From: Polaromonas sp.
Lineage (GTDB): Bacteria > Pseudomonadota > Gammaproteobacteria > Burkholderiales > Burkholderiaceae_C
Length of the DNA: 64,000 nucleotides
Assembly (NCBI RefSeq): GCF_030680935.1
Contig: NZ_JAUXUP010000030.1
Span: 62,001-126,000, forward strand
Direction: 5' to 3'
Shown here: one piece after another, positions 34,728-44,696 of the stretch
Position numbering within the stretch: position 1 is the stretch's first letter
How the letters are laid out: each line of letters begins with the position of its first letter
Program-made: the position numbers and the translations under genes
Notes under the pieces: model-generated
Told to the model about the DNA's origin: nothing
What the model saw: only the letters and a program-made list of their open reading frames with translations
Databases searched by the model: none

Positions 34728-37526
34728 TCAGGCGCCGAACACTGCACGCCACAGGGCCAGGATGGCGTCGCGCTCGGGCTGTAACGCTGGCAGCGTGACC
34801 TGCGTCGGTTCCTCGTTCAGACGCGCCTGGTGCTGTACCCGCCGCAGCTCGCGGTAAGCGGCGGCGGCGGCCTGGCCCATGCCTGCGGGCAGCAAACCGG
34901 CCGCTTCGGCGTGTTGCAGCAGGGCGATGTTGCCAACGTTGGCGGCCAGCCCTGCGTGGTTGCGCGCTTGCGACAGCACGAGAAATTGAACCGCAAATTC
35001 GGCGTCCACCATGCCACCCGGGCTGTGCTTGACGTCAAACTTTCCAGCTGACTTTTCCCCTTTGACGGGGTGGGCAGCACGCACTTTTTCGCGCATGGCG
35101 CCGATTTCCTGGCGCAGGGCGGGGATGTCGCGCGTTGCGCTGATCACGGCCAGGCGGACTGCGTCGAAACGCGCACGAAGCGACGGGTTTCCCTGGACAA
35201 AACGCGCGCGGGTGATGGCCTGGTGTTCCCAGGTCCAGGCGGTGTTGCTGCCGCGCTGTTGCTGGTAGTTGGCATAGGCTTCAAAACGCGTGACCAGAAG
35301 CCCGGAGTTTCCGTTGGGCCGCAGGGCGGTGTCGATTTCGAACAGGTCCCCCTCGGCGGTTTTGATGGTCAGCCAGTTGATCAGCTTGCGCACGAAGCCG
35401 GCATACACTTCGGGCGCGCGCTCGTCCTCGTCTTCATAAACAAACACAATGTCCAGGTCGCTGCCGTAGCCGAGCTCCTTGCCGCCCAGCTTGCCGTACG
35501 CAATGATGGCAAACAGCGGGATTTCGCGATGCCGGTTTTTCAGGTGCTGCCAGCACCAGTCTGTGGTCACGGCAAGCACCGCTTCGGCCAGGGCGCTGAG
35601 GTCGTCGGCGACCTGTTCGACCGTCAGCGCACCTTCAACATCGCGGGCCAGCGTGCGGAACACTTCGGCATGGTGCGCGCGGCGCAACAGGTTCAGGCAG
35701 CTTTCCTCGTCGTCTTCGCCGGTGCGGCGCAGTGCGGCCAGGCGTTGCTGCAACTCTTCCATGAAGGCGCGGGCATCAAAACGTTCATGCAGCATCGCAT
35801 CGCTGGCCAGCTCATCGATGACGCCGGGGTGCTGCAACAGGTAACGCGCCGGCCATCGGGCTGCGCCCAGCAGCCGCAGCAGGCGTTCATGCACAGCCGG
35901 GCGCTCGATCAGCAGCGCAAGGTAACTTTCGCGGCGCAGCAGCGGCTCGATCCAGTCCACCACACGCAGCGCCGCTTCTTCGCCCACCTTGCCTTCCAGC
36001 AGCCACTGCGCAGTGCGTTGCACCAGCTGGGTCAGCCGGGCGCGGGCTTCGTCGCGCAGGCCAAGCACGCGCGGGTGCTCACGCCAGAGCTCGATGCGGG
36101 CGCGAAACCCCTCGGGCCAGCGGTCAGACAGTTTTTCAAGCAGTTCGTCAATCTCCTGCGGAGCGGTGACCGCACCTTTGCCGCAGCCCTTGCAATCGGA
36201 CTTTTTCCCCAGCAGGGTGTCAAACTCCTGGGCTACCAGTTCGCGGTGCGTGTCAAGCTCGCCCAGAAACGGGCAGCAACTGCTGTACCCCATGGTTTGC
36301 GCCACCCAGGCAAGGTCGTCGTCGCGCGTCGGCAGCACATGGGTTTGCTGGTCGTCCAGGTACTGGATGCGGTGTTCGACGTGGCGCAGGAAAACGTAGG
36401 CGCGGGCCAAGGCGTGGGCAGTGTCCTGTGCCATCAGGCCGGCGCTGGCGATACGCTGCAGTGCCGCCAGCGTGGAGCGGGTGCGCAGCTCCGGAAATTG
36501 CCCGCCGCGCACCACCTGCAGCAATTGCACGGTGAACTCAATTTCGCGAATGCCGCCGCGCGACATTTTCACGTCGTTGGCCCGCTCGGGGTGGCCTGCC
36601 GCACGTTTCGCCGCGTGTTCGCGGATCTGCCGCTGCAACACACGCAGCGCATCGAAAACGCCATAGTCCAGGTAACGCCGGAACACAAAGGGCAGGACCG
36701 AAGCGCGCAAGTCCTGGGCCGAGCCGCTGTCAATACACTCGCGCGGCGCCACCACCCGGCTTTTGAGCCAGGCAAAACGTTCCCACTCGCGGCCTTGCAC
36801 CTGAAAATAGTCCTCCAGCGCACCCAGCGAGACCGCCGCCGGCCCGGAGTTGCCATTTGGACGCAGCGCAAGGTCGACCCGGAAGACAAAACCGTGTTCG
36901 GTGGTTTCGCCGATCAGGTTGTAGATGGCCTTGACCTGTTGGGCGAAGTATTCATGGTTTGAAATCGCGCCCCGCCCATCGCTGCGGCCACAGGTCTGGC
37001 CGTCCTGGTCATAAACGTAAATCAGGTCAATGTCGCTGGATACATTGAGTTCCCTGGCACCCAGTTTGCCCATGCCGATGACCCACAGCTGCGCGCGCTG
37101 GCCCGGCAAGGCTGGCGGCTCGCAAGCCTGCGGCGCCCCGTGCAGGGCATCCAGCGACTTGCGGGATTCGTGCACCGCGATGTCCAGCGACAGCTCTGCC
37201 AGATCGGTCATGGCGCAGGTGATCATGCGCAGTGCGGTGTTTGCGTCGGACGCAGCCGGTGTTGTGGCCGCTTGTGTTGGCGGACCGCAATCGAGCTCGA
37301 CCAGGCGCTCCAGCACCAGCTGGCGCAGCACACGCAGCGCGGCGCCGGTGTCCAGCCCTTGCGCCTGCAACGCGGCGAAACACGTCTGCATGGAGGAGCG
37401 CACAGGCGCACCGGTCGGCAAAAGCGCAAGCTCTGCGGCATAGCGCCGGCGTATCCGCCGGACAAAGCGCGAATAATCGGGGGAAGCCGGTGCAGCGCCC
37501 ACGGCAGGAAGCACATTAGTTAACAA
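34728..37526 (-). CDS. glnE: Bifunctional glutamine synthetase adenylyltransferase/deadenylase
   Basis: GlnE of 932 residues controls glutamine synthetase by adenylylation and deadenylation of its Tyr. Two nucleotidyltransferase halves are visible. The N-terminal one has LGARELNVSSDIDLIYVYDQDGQ and LRPNGNSGPAAVS. The C-terminal one has YGKLGGKELGYGSDLDIVFVYEDEDE and ALRPNGNSGLLVT. Each is followed by GlnD/PII-type helical regions (MSRGGIREIEFTVQLLQ and HSPGGMVDAEFAVQFL). The start is uncertain: TTG at 37526 or GTG at 37514. Divergent from yhdP across a short gap, a common Burkholderiales arrangement. Confidence 0.95.
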   Translation of the reverse strand: MLTNVLPAVGAAPASPDYSRFVRRIRRRYAAELALLPTGAPVRSSMQTCFAALQAQGLDTGAALRVLRQLVLERLVELDCGPPTQAATTPAASDANTALRMITCAMTDLAELSLDIAVHESRKSLDALHGAPQACEPPALPGQRAQLWVIGMGKLGARELNVSSDIDLIYVYDQDGQTCGRSDGRGAISNHEYFAQQVKAIYNLIGETTEHGFVFRVDLALRPNGNSGPAAVSLGALEDYFQVQGREWERFAWLKSRVVAPRECIDSGSAQDLRASVLPFVFRRYLDYGVFDALRVLQRQIREHAAKRAAGHPERANDVKMSRGGIREIEFTVQLLQVVRGGQFPELRTRSTLAALQRIASAGLMAQDTAHALARAYVFLRHVEHRIQYLDDQQTHVLPTRDDDLAWVAQTMGYSSCCPFLGELDTHRELVAQEFDTLLGKKSDCKGCGKGAVTAPQEIDELLEKLSDRWPEGFRARIELWREHPRVLGLRDEARARLTQLVQRTAQWLLEGKVGEEAALRVVDWIEPLLRRESYLALLIERPAVHERLLRLLGAARWPARYLLQHPGVIDELASDAMLHERFDARAFMEELQQRLAALRRTGEDDEESCLNLLRRAHHAEVFRTLARDVEGALTVEQVADDLSALAEAVLAVTTDWCWQHLKNRHREIPLFAIIAYGKLGGKELGYGSDLDIVFVYEDEDERAPEVYAGFVRKLINWLTIKTAEGDLFEIDTALRPNGNSGLLVTRFEAYANYQQQRGSNTAWTWEHQAITRARFVQGNPSLRARFDAVRLAVISATRDIPALRQEIGAMREKVRAAHPVKGEKSAGKFDVKHSPGGMVDAEFAVQFLVLSQARNHAGLAANVGNIALLQHAEAAGLLPAGMGQAAAAAYRELRRVQHQARLNEEPTQVTLPALQPERDAILALWRAVFGA

Positions 37527-37579
37527 AAACTTCCCTGTGTTGCGTTGAACGGACGAAGGCGCCGACAGTCATAATTCTC

Positions 37580-40500
37580 ATGCCAATGGATCAATCGATA
37601 CTGCCCCTGCCTGCGCCTGCCTCCCCACGCCTCAAAATTGCCGCGCTGGCTGCGCGCTGGCTGCTGGGTCTGGTGCTTGCATTCTGGCTGCTGTTTGGTC
37701 TGGCCTGGGGCCTGCTCCACGGCTGGATTGTGCCGCGAATCAGCGAGTTTCGCCCGCGCCTGGAAACTCTGGCCAGTCAGGCGCTGGGGGTACCAGTGCG
37801 TATTGGCGCGATTGCGGCCCGCTCCGGCGGCCTGATTCCTTCCTTTGAACTCAGCGATGTGATCCTGCTGGATGGCCAGGGACGTGAAGCCTTGCGCCTG
37901 CCGCGTCTGCTGGCGGCGGTGTCTCCGTCTTCCTTGTGGAGTCTTGGCTTTGAGCAGCTTTACATCGACCGGCCCGAGCTCGATATCCGGCGCACGCTGG
38001 ACGGGAAAATTCTTGTCGCCGGACTGGATGTATCGCAGGTGCACAGCGACGGCCACAGTGCTTTTGCCGACTGGTTCTTCTCGCAAACCGAGTTTGTCAT
38101 TCGAGGCGGCGCGCTGCGCTGGACCGACGATTTTCGCCAGATGCCGCCACTGGCCCTGACCGGCGTGGACTTCACGATGCGTAATCCGGGGCGCCGCCAT
38201 CTGCTGCGTCTGGACGCCACACCGCCGGCGAGCTGGGGGGAACGTTTCAGCCTGCGCGGGGTATTTCGTGAGCCTTTGTGGTCCGGCAGCGCGGGGGACT
38301 GGAAAAGCTGGGCCGGGCAGCTGTATGCCGAGTTCGCGCAGGTAGACCTGCTGGAGGTTCAGCGCCACGCCAGCCTGCAACACCTGGGCATTCGCCTGGC
38401 GAGCGGCAACGGCGCGCTGCGCGCATGGGCAGATGTGAAAGGTGGACTGGTCACGGGTGGCACGGCGGACGTGGCGCTACACCAGGTGGATGCGCAACTG
38501 GGCAAGGCCCTGCAGCCGCTGGCGCTGCAGGCGCTGAGCGGGCGTCTGGCCGGGCGGCAGTTTGCCAACGGCTTTGATGTGGCGACAGAAGGCCTGCAAT
38601 TTCGCACGCGCGACGGGCTGCACTGGCCAGGCGGCAATGCTTCTTTGGTGTATGTCGGTGCAGAAGGAAAATTGCCGGCGCGGGGGGAGATCAAGGCCGA
38701 CAAGCTGGACCTGGCGGCGCTCGCGCTGATCGCTGATCGTCTGCCACTGGGGGGCGCGGCACATGCCATCATTGCCGGGGTTGCGCCCAAAGGAATGGTG
38801 GAAGTGGTCGATGCGAGGTGGCAAGGCGCGCTGGACGCACCCTCGGCGTATGCCGCCAGGGGCCGCGTGTCGCAGCTTGAAGTGGCGTCGCAATCGGCCA
38901 GTCCCGCTCACCGCGACCGACCCGGCCTGCGCGGCGCCACGCTGGACTTTGACTTCACCCAGCAGGGCGGTCAGGCCAAGGTGAAGATCGCCAACGGGGA
39001 GATTGCCTTGCCCGGCATTTTTGAAGACCCCCGCCTGCTGCTGGACCAATTCTCGGCAGATGCGCAGTGGAAGCTGGCTGGCCCCAAAATCGATTTGCAG
39101 CTACGCAACATGGTCTTTGCCAATGCAGACGCGCAGGGCAACGCACAGGCCAGCTGGCGCACCGCCGATCCGGGGCCCGCGGCTGGCAGCGGGGCCGCCG
39201 CTGGAGCGCGTGATACACGTTTTCCTGGTGTTCTGGACTTGCAGGGCACGCTGAGCCGCGGCGATGGCAGCAGGGTGCACCGCTACCTGCCGCTGATCCT
39301 GCCAGACCGGGTTCGGCATTACGTGCGTGATGCGGTGACGCAGGGCTCGCTCAGCGACGTGAAGTTCAAGCTCAAGGGAAACCTGCTTGACATGCCGTTT
39401 TCCGATCCATCCAAAGGCGAGTTTCGGGTATCCGCGAAAGTGAGCAAGGTCGGTTTTACCTATGTGCCCAAGCTGGTGCAGCCGCGCGAAAGCAATGCCT
39501 GGCCAGCGCTGGCGGAACTTGACGGCGAGCTGGTGTTTGACCGCGCGTCGTTACAGGTCAATGGGGCCAGCGGCCGGGTGGCCGGGTTTCCGGGGCTGCG
39601 CCTGACCAAGGCAGACGCGCGCGTACCGGACTTGATGCATGGCGCCACCGTGCAGGTCGGCGCGGACATCAAGGGCTCCCTCGGGGAGGCGCTGGGTTTT
39701 GTCAACTCATCGCCGCTGGCTGGCCTGACGGGTCAGGCGCTGGCCAAAGCAGTGGCCAACGGCGTGGCCGACTACAAGCTGCAACTGACCTTGCCCTTGG
39801 GCGACATGGACAAAACGCGGGTCCAGGGGGCGGTCACTTTGTCCGGCAACGACGTGCAATTTACGCCGGACACGCCGCAGCTTTCGCGGCTCAAAGGCGT
39901 GGTGAACTTCACCGAGAACGGTTTTGCGATTGCCGGCGGTCAGGCGCGCATGCTGGGCGGCGATGTCCGGCTGGAGGGCGGCATGCGCCCGCTTGCGCAG
40001 GGGCCGGCACGCGCAGCCTCAGGCGTCGTGGAGTTTCCCGATGCCAGTGTCGTCATACGGGCACAGGGCACCCTCACTGGAGAAGGTTTGCGCCAGGCCA
40101 AAGAATTGGGCATGCTCTCCCGGCTGGGCACGTACGCCAACGGCTCGGCGGCTTACACGGCCACGTTGGGCTTTCGCCGAGGCGCGACCGAGCTGAGTCT
40201 GGCCAGCAACCTGCAAGGCATGGCCCTGAGCCTGCCAGCCCCGCTGACCAAAAGCGCAGACACTGTGTTGCCGGTGCGTTTTGACAACATCGCGGTACGC
40301 GAGACCGTGGCGGGCGCCTCCCCCACCCAGGACCAGTTGTCGCTGACGGTGGGCCGCCTCGCGTCTGTGGCCTATGTGCGCGATATCACCGGGCCCGAGC
40401 CCCGGGTCCTGCGGGGCAGCATGGCCATTGGCCTGGAAGCGGGAGAAACTGCGCCCATGCCGGCCGTCGGCGTGGCTGCCAACATCAACCTGGCGACGGT

Positions 40501-41800
40501 CGATATCGACGCCTGGGAAAAAGTGCTCGACAGCAGCAGCGCAGCGCCACCCGTGGCGACCACGGCTGTGCGCCCGGGCCAGGCCAGCGCGCTGCTCAGC
40601 TATTTACCCACCATCATGGCCATCCGCGCGCGCGAGCTGCTGGTCGGAGGGCGCAAGCTGAACAGCGTGGTGGTTGGCGGATCGCGCGATGGCCTGAACT
40701 GGCGCGCAAACATTGATGCCGCTGAGCTCAATGGCTACCTTGAGTTTGGCCAGCCCGCTGGCGCGAGTGCGGGGCGGGTCTATGCACGCCTGTCCCGCCT
40801 CAGCCTGGGGCAGAGCAGTGCCAACGAAGTGGAGGCCATTCTCAACGAACAACCGGCCAATATCCCGGCGCTGGACATTGTGGTCGAGGATGTCGAGTTG
40901 CGCGGCAAAAAACTCGGCCGGGTGGAGATCGAGGCCATCAACCGCAATGCCGCCACCGTGGCGCGTGACGGCGGCGTGCGCGAATGGCGGCTCAACAAGC
41001 TCAACGTCATCGTGCCGGAGGCCACCTTGACCGCGACAGGGAACTGGGTGGCGGTGAATGCGCAACAGGGGCCAGTGGCTGGCGGCGCCAGAGGGCAGGC
41101 CGAGCGCAGGCGCACGGTGATGAACTTCAAGCTGGACATTGCCGATTCGGGCGAACTTCTCAAGCGTTTTGGCATGAGCGATGTCATCCGGCGCGGCAAA
41201 GGCAAGCTTGAAGGCCAGATTGCCTGGATAGGTTCGCCCTTGAGTCTGGATTACCCCAGCCTGAATGGCCAGTTCAACGTCAATGTGGCCTCGGGCCAGT
41301 TTCTCAAGGCCGACCCGGGTATTGCCAAGCTACTCGGCGTGCTCAGCCTGCAGGCCCTGCCAAGGCGCCTCACGCTTGACTTTCGGGACGTGTTTTCGGA
41401 AGGGTTTTCTTTTGATTTTGTGCGCGGCGATGTCAACATCACGCAGGGGCTGGCCTTCACCAACAACCTGCAGATGAAGGGTGTCAATGCGGCGGTGCTG
41501 ATGGAAGGCACGGCCGACATCGCCAAAGAAACGCAGGACCTCAAAGTGGTGGTGGTGCCAGAGATCAATGCCGGCACGGCTTCGCTGATTGCCACCGTCA
41601 TCAATCCGGCCATCGGCCTGGGTACTTTCCTGGCGCAGTACTTTTTGCGCCAGCCGCTGACGCAGGCGGCGACCCAGGAGTTTCACATTGACGGCACCTG
41701 GACCAACCCTAAAATCACCAAGGTGGACCGCAGGGCGCTTCCAGCGGCCCCTGGCACCCCCAACAGCCCTGCCAGCAGCAGCGCAGAAGCCAGAAGATAA
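37580..41800 (+). CDS. yhdP: YhdP-family AsmA-like lipid transport protein
   Basis: Very large envelope protein of 1406 residues. One N-terminal transmembrane helix (WLLGLVLAFWLLFGLAWGLLHGWIV) anchors a long periplasmic beta-rich body. YhdP/DUF3971 features are the N-terminal LGVPVRIGAIAARSGGLIPSFELSDVILLDGQG and the C-terminal AsmA-like block GMSDVIRRGKGKLEGQIAWIGSPLSLDYPSLNGQFNV, then GIAKLLGVLSLQALPRRLTLDFRDVFSEGF. YhdP, with TamB and YdbH, bridges the periplasm to move phospholipids to the outer membrane. The tail after about 1385 is low-complexity. Eight bases separate it from the amidase gene. Confidence 0.9.
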   Translation: MPMDQSILPLPAPASPRLKIAALAARWLLGLVLAFWLLFGLAWGLLHGWIVPRISEFRPRLETLASQALGVPVRIGAIAARSGGLIPSFELSDVILLDGQGREALRLPRLLAAVSPSSLWSLGFEQLYIDRPELDIRRTLDGKILVAGLDVSQVHSDGHSAFADWFFSQTEFVIRGGALRWTDDFRQMPPLALTGVDFTMRNPGRRHLLRLDATPPASWGERFSLRGVFREPLWSGSAGDWKSWAGQLYAEFAQVDLLEVQRHASLQHLGIRLASGNGALRAWADVKGGLVTGGTADVALHQVDAQLGKALQPLALQALSGRLAGRQFANGFDVATEGLQFRTRDGLHWPGGNASLVYVGAEGKLPARGEIKADKLDLAALALIADRLPLGGAAHAIIAGVAPKGMVEVVDARWQGALDAPSAYAARGRVSQLEVASQSASPAHRDRPGLRGATLDFDFTQQGGQAKVKIANGEIALPGIFEDPRLLLDQFSADAQWKLAGPKIDLQLRNMVFANADAQGNAQASWRTADPGPAAGSGAAAGARDTRFPGVLDLQGTLSRGDGSRVHRYLPLILPDRVRHYVRDAVTQGSLSDVKFKLKGNLLDMPFSDPSKGEFRVSAKVSKVGFTYVPKLVQPRESNAWPALAELDGELVFDRASLQVNGASGRVAGFPGLRLTKADARVPDLMHGATVQVGADIKGSLGEALGFVNSSPLAGLTGQALAKAVANGVADYKLQLTLPLGDMDKTRVQGAVTLSGNDVQFTPDTPQLSRLKGVVNFTENGFAIAGGQARMLGGDVRLEGGMRPLAQGPARAASGVVEFPDASVVIRAQGTLTGEGLRQAKELGMLSRLGTYANGSAAYTATLGFRRGATELSLASNLQGMALSLPAPLTKSADTVLPVRFDNIAVRETVAGASPTQDQLSLTVGRLASVAYVRDITGPEPRVLRGSMAIGLEAGETAPMPAVGVAANINLATVDIDAWEKVLDSSSAAPPVATTAVRPGQASALLSYLPTIMAIRARELLVGGRKLNSVVVGGSRDGLNWRANIDAAELNGYLEFGQPAGASAGRVYARLSRLSLGQSSANEVEAILNEQPANIPALDIVVEDVELRGKKLGRVEIEAINRNAATVARDGGVREWRLNKLNVIVPEATLTATGNWVAVNAQQGPVAGGARGQAERRRTVMNFKLDIADSGELLKRFGMSDVIRRGKGKLEGQIAWIGSPLSLDYPSLNGQFNVNVASGQFLKADPGIAKLLGVLSLQALPRRLTLDFRDVFSEGFSFDFVRGDVNITQGLAFTNNLQMKGVNAAVLMEGTADIAKETQDLKVVVVPEINAGTASLIATVINPAIGLGTFLAQYFLRQPLTQAATQEFHIDGTWTNPKITKVDRRALPAAPGTPNSPASSSAEARR

Positions 41801-41808
41801 GGGTCAAC

Positions 41809-42615
41809 ATGCGAGTCGCCGCCGTGCAAATGATCTCGGGTACCCAGTGGCAGGCCAACCGGGATGCTGCCCGGAAGCTGCTGGAGCAGGCCAGTGCGGC
41901 GGGTGCCGAGCTGGCCGTATTGCCGGAGTATTTTTGCCAGATGGGCCACAAGGATACCGACAAGCTGGACATCGCAGAAGTGCCTGGCAACGGGCCGGTG
42001 CAGGATTTTCTGGCGCAGTGTGCGCGTCAGCTCCAGTTGTGGATTGTGGGCGGCACCGTGCCGCTGCGCGCCAGCGACGACCGCCATGTGTACAACAGCG
42101 CGCTGGTGTATGCGCCGTCAGGGCAATGTGTGGCGCGTTACGACAAGATTCACCTTTTCAGGTTTGCCAACGGCGTGGAGCACTACGACGAATCGCGCGT
42201 GATTGAAGCCGGCGCCGCGCCAGTGACGTTTGATCTGCCGTCCAGCGATGGCCAGGTGTACCGGGTCGGCCTGAGTGTCTGTTACGACCTGCGTTTCCCC
42301 GAGCTTTACCGGGGCATGAAAGCCGACCTGCTGCTGGTGCCCAGCGCCTTCACCTGGACCACCGGTCAGGCGCATTGGGAGGTTTTGCTGCGCGCGCGAG
42401 CGATAGAAAACCTGGCCTATGTGCTGGCCGCAGCGCAGGGCGGTACCCATGAGAACGGGCGCCGTACATGGGGGCAGAGCCTGGTGCTGGACCCCTGGGG
42501 CGAGGTTCTGGCACAACACGCCCAGGGGCCTGCGCTGGTGCTGGCGGATGTCGAGCGTGGACGCCTGAATGCCTGGCGCAGGCAACTGCCGGCTTTGAAC
42601 CACGGGGTGTTGTGA
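41809..42615 (+). CDS. Carbon-nitrogen hydrolase (Nit2/deaminated-glutathione amidase-like)
   Basis: Nitrilase-superfamily amidase of 268 residues with the catalytic triad Glu40 (AVLPEYF), Lys113 (RYDKIHLF) and Cys158 (GLSVCYDLRFPELYR). AFTWTTGQAHWEVLLRARAIEN and GTHENGRRTWGQSLVLDPWGEV are further signature blocks. The group includes Nit1/Nit2 and deaminated glutathione amidase, a metabolite-repair activity, which is the best guess. It follows yhdP by eight bases, and its stop overlaps the GTG of the sensor kinase (GTGA). Confidence 0.9.
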   Translation: MRVAAVQMISGTQWQANRDAARKLLEQASAAGAELAVLPEYFCQMGHKDTDKLDIAEVPGNGPVQDFLAQCARQLQLWIVGGTVPLRASDDRHVYNSALVYAPSGQCVARYDKIHLFRFANGVEHYDESRVIEAGAAPVTFDLPSSDGQVYRVGLSVCYDLRFPELYRGMKADLLLVPSAFTWTTGQAHWEVLLRARAIENLAYVLAAAQGGTHENGRRTWGQSLVLDPWGEVLAQHAQGPALVLADVERGRLNAWRRQLPALNHGVL

Positions 42616-44696
42616 GCCTGCACCGAATGGCGACAAGCGGTGCGCCATTTTTGGCGTCCCCCCGGCGCTGGAGCCGCCGCTGGGTGCTCTGGGGCTTGCT
42701 GGTGGCGCTGTTGCTGGGAATCCTTTCCACATTGGTCTGGCTGGCCGGGCGTTACGAGGCGGGTCTGGTGCAAAGCCTGCTGGAAGAAGACGCAACCCAG
42801 ATGGCAACCGACATTCGCACTGGCCTGACACGCAACGTCCAGAGCCTGCAGGCCTTGCAGGCCGGCAGCCCGAGCCCGGAGGGCTGGCGTTTCCCGGCCG
42901 CAGAGCTGCTTCGGGAAAACCGGGAAATCGCACGAGTGGAGTGGCGTGATGCAGCTCTGGCGATCGTCTCGCTGGCTGAAACGCCTTACCGCAGTTCGGT
43001 GTTTGAGCGCCTGGGCCGGGACAGTGCGCAGACCGACATCAGTTTTGCCTGTGCCACGGCACGCCGATTCAGCGGGCCAGCCTATTCCATCAGTTATTTT
43101 CTGCCACAGTCGGACGGTCTCGGGCTGGAGGTCATGGACATGTGTCTGCCGGTGCAGGTTGGCGGGCGGTTGGCAGGTTATCTGGTGGCCACTTATTCGC
43201 TGCCGGATGTGTTATCCGAGATGGTTGGCAAGCAATTGGCCGGCGGTCGTGGCCTGGCGCTCACCGAGGCCGACGGCACGCGGCTGGCCATGTTTGGAAA
43301 CCCGGCACGCGGCAGCCGCACCTACATTGCCCAGCAACTGCTGGATTTGCCCGGCAACACCATGGTGCTGCGGCTGGAGAGCCGGCTGGGCACCCCGGCC
43401 CTGTTTCCCAACCTGCTGACGGCGCTGGTCACTGCGATGACGGTGGCGCTGGCGGCGGTGCTGGCGCTGCTGGGCCGCGACATGCGGCGCCGGCTCAAAG
43501 TCGAGCATGACCTGGCCGATGCGCTGGCGTTTCGCAAGGCGATGGAAGACTCGCTGGTGACGGGTATGCGGGCGCGGGATCTGCAGGGGCGGGTGACCTA
43601 TGTCAATCCGGCGTTCTGCCAGATGGTGGGGCTGGACGCCAGCGAGTTGCTCAAGCCCGCTGCACTGCCGCCCTACTGGCCGCCGGAACAGGCCACCGAA
43701 TACCAACAGCGCCAGTCACGGCGGCTGGAGATAGGCGCGAACTTGCCGCGTGAGGGGTTCGAATCGGTGTTCATGCGGCGCGACGGCTCGCGCTTTCCGG
43801 TGCTGATCATTGAGGCGCCGCTGATCAACGCTGTGGGCAAGCAGACCGGCTGGATGAGCGCGATTCTCGATGTCAGCGAACAACGCCGCATCGAGGAATT
43901 GTCGCGCGCCAGTCAGGACCGATTGCAGGCCACGGCCAGGCTCGCCACCGTGGGCGAGATGGCTTCGCTGCTCAGCCATGAGCTGAACCAGCCGTTGGCC
44001 GCTATTTCGAGTTATGCCACCGGTTCGCTCAATTTGCTGCAAAGCGCTGACGCCATCGCGCAGCCGCCCGGGCACAGCGCAGACCTGCAGCTGGCCATGC
44101 GCCGCATTGCCGAGCAGGCAGAACGTGCCGGCAAGGTGATCAAAAGCGTGCATGACTTTGTGCGCCGGCGCGATCAGGTACGTGAGCCGATTGCGCCGCG
44201 CGCCTTGCTCGACGCCGTGATGCCACTGGTCAGCCTGCAGGCACGCAAGCTTGCCGTGCGGGTGCAGATGGAGATCGACGACAACTGCGAGCCGGTGCTG
44301 TGCGACAGGACCATGGTCGAGCAGGTGTTGCTGAACCTGGCGCGTAACGGCATGCAGGCGATGCAACTGATGGACAAGGCGCGGCGCGGCGAAAAACTCC
44401 TTGTTCTGCGCGTACGTCCCGCCGCCTCCAATGCAGTGAGCCGTTGGGTGGAGTTTGCGGTGATTGACCACGGAGACGGGATTCCCGAGGAGGTCGCGCG
44501 CCAGCTCTTCACGCCATTTTTTACCACCAAGGCCGAAGGCATGGGCCTGGGCCTGAGTTTGTGCCGTACGGTCATCGAGCAACACGGCGGGTTTCTCGGG
44601 TTTGAGGCGGTGCAGCCGCACGGTACGATTTTCACATTCACATTGCCGGTGTCGGTAAGGTCCACAGACCAGCCGCCTGCGGCCCAGGAGATTTGA
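42612..44696 (+). CDS. PAS-domain sensor histidine kinase (DctS-like)
   Basis: Membrane kinase of 694 residues; GTG 42612 overlaps the amidase stop, and ATG 42627 is an alternative. One helix (VLWGLLVALLLGILSTLVWLAG) precedes a periplasmic sensor (about 45-270), with a second helix near LLTALVTAMTVALAAVLALLG. A PAS domain (about 305-430) has VTYVNPAFCQMVGLDASELL. The H-box is ASLLSHELNQPLAAISSYATG, the N-box LLNLARNGMQAM, then DHGDGIPEE and GMGLGLSLCRTVIEQHGG. The layout resembles DctS/DctB C4-dicarboxylate sensors. No transporter lies nearby, so the ligand is unknown. Partner is the adjoining response regulator. Confidence 0.9.
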   Translation: MSLHRMATSGAPFLASPRRWSRRWVLWGLLVALLLGILSTLVWLAGRYEAGLVQSLLEEDATQMATDIRTGLTRNVQSLQALQAGSPSPEGWRFPAAELLRENREIARVEWRDAALAIVSLAETPYRSSVFERLGRDSAQTDISFACATARRFSGPAYSISYFLPQSDGLGLEVMDMCLPVQVGGRLAGYLVATYSLPDVLSEMVGKQLAGGRGLALTEADGTRLAMFGNPARGSRTYIAQQLLDLPGNTMVLRLESRLGTPALFPNLLTALVTAMTVALAAVLALLGRDMRRRLKVEHDLADALAFRKAMEDSLVTGMRARDLQGRVTYVNPAFCQMVGLDASELLKPAALPPYWPPEQATEYQQRQSRRLEIGANLPREGFESVFMRRDGSRFPVLIIEAPLINAVGKQTGWMSAILDVSEQRRIEELSRASQDRLQATARLATVGEMASLLSHELNQPLAAISSYATGSLNLLQSADAIAQPPGHSADLQLAMRRIAEQAERAGKVIKSVHDFVRRRDQVREPIAPRALLDAVMPLVSLQARKLAVRVQMEIDDNCEPVLCDRTMVEQVLLNLARNGMQAMQLMDKARRGEKLLVLRVRPAASNAVSRWVEFAVIDHGDGIPEEVARQLFTPFFTTKAEGMGLGLSLCRTVIEQHGGFLGFEAVQPHGTIFTFTLPVSVRSTDQPPAAQEI

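Noticed and set aside
35070-36962. Long plus-strand open frame antisense to glnE
   Set aside because: GlnE motifs on the minus strand are complete; the plus-strand translation shows no known fold and biased composition.
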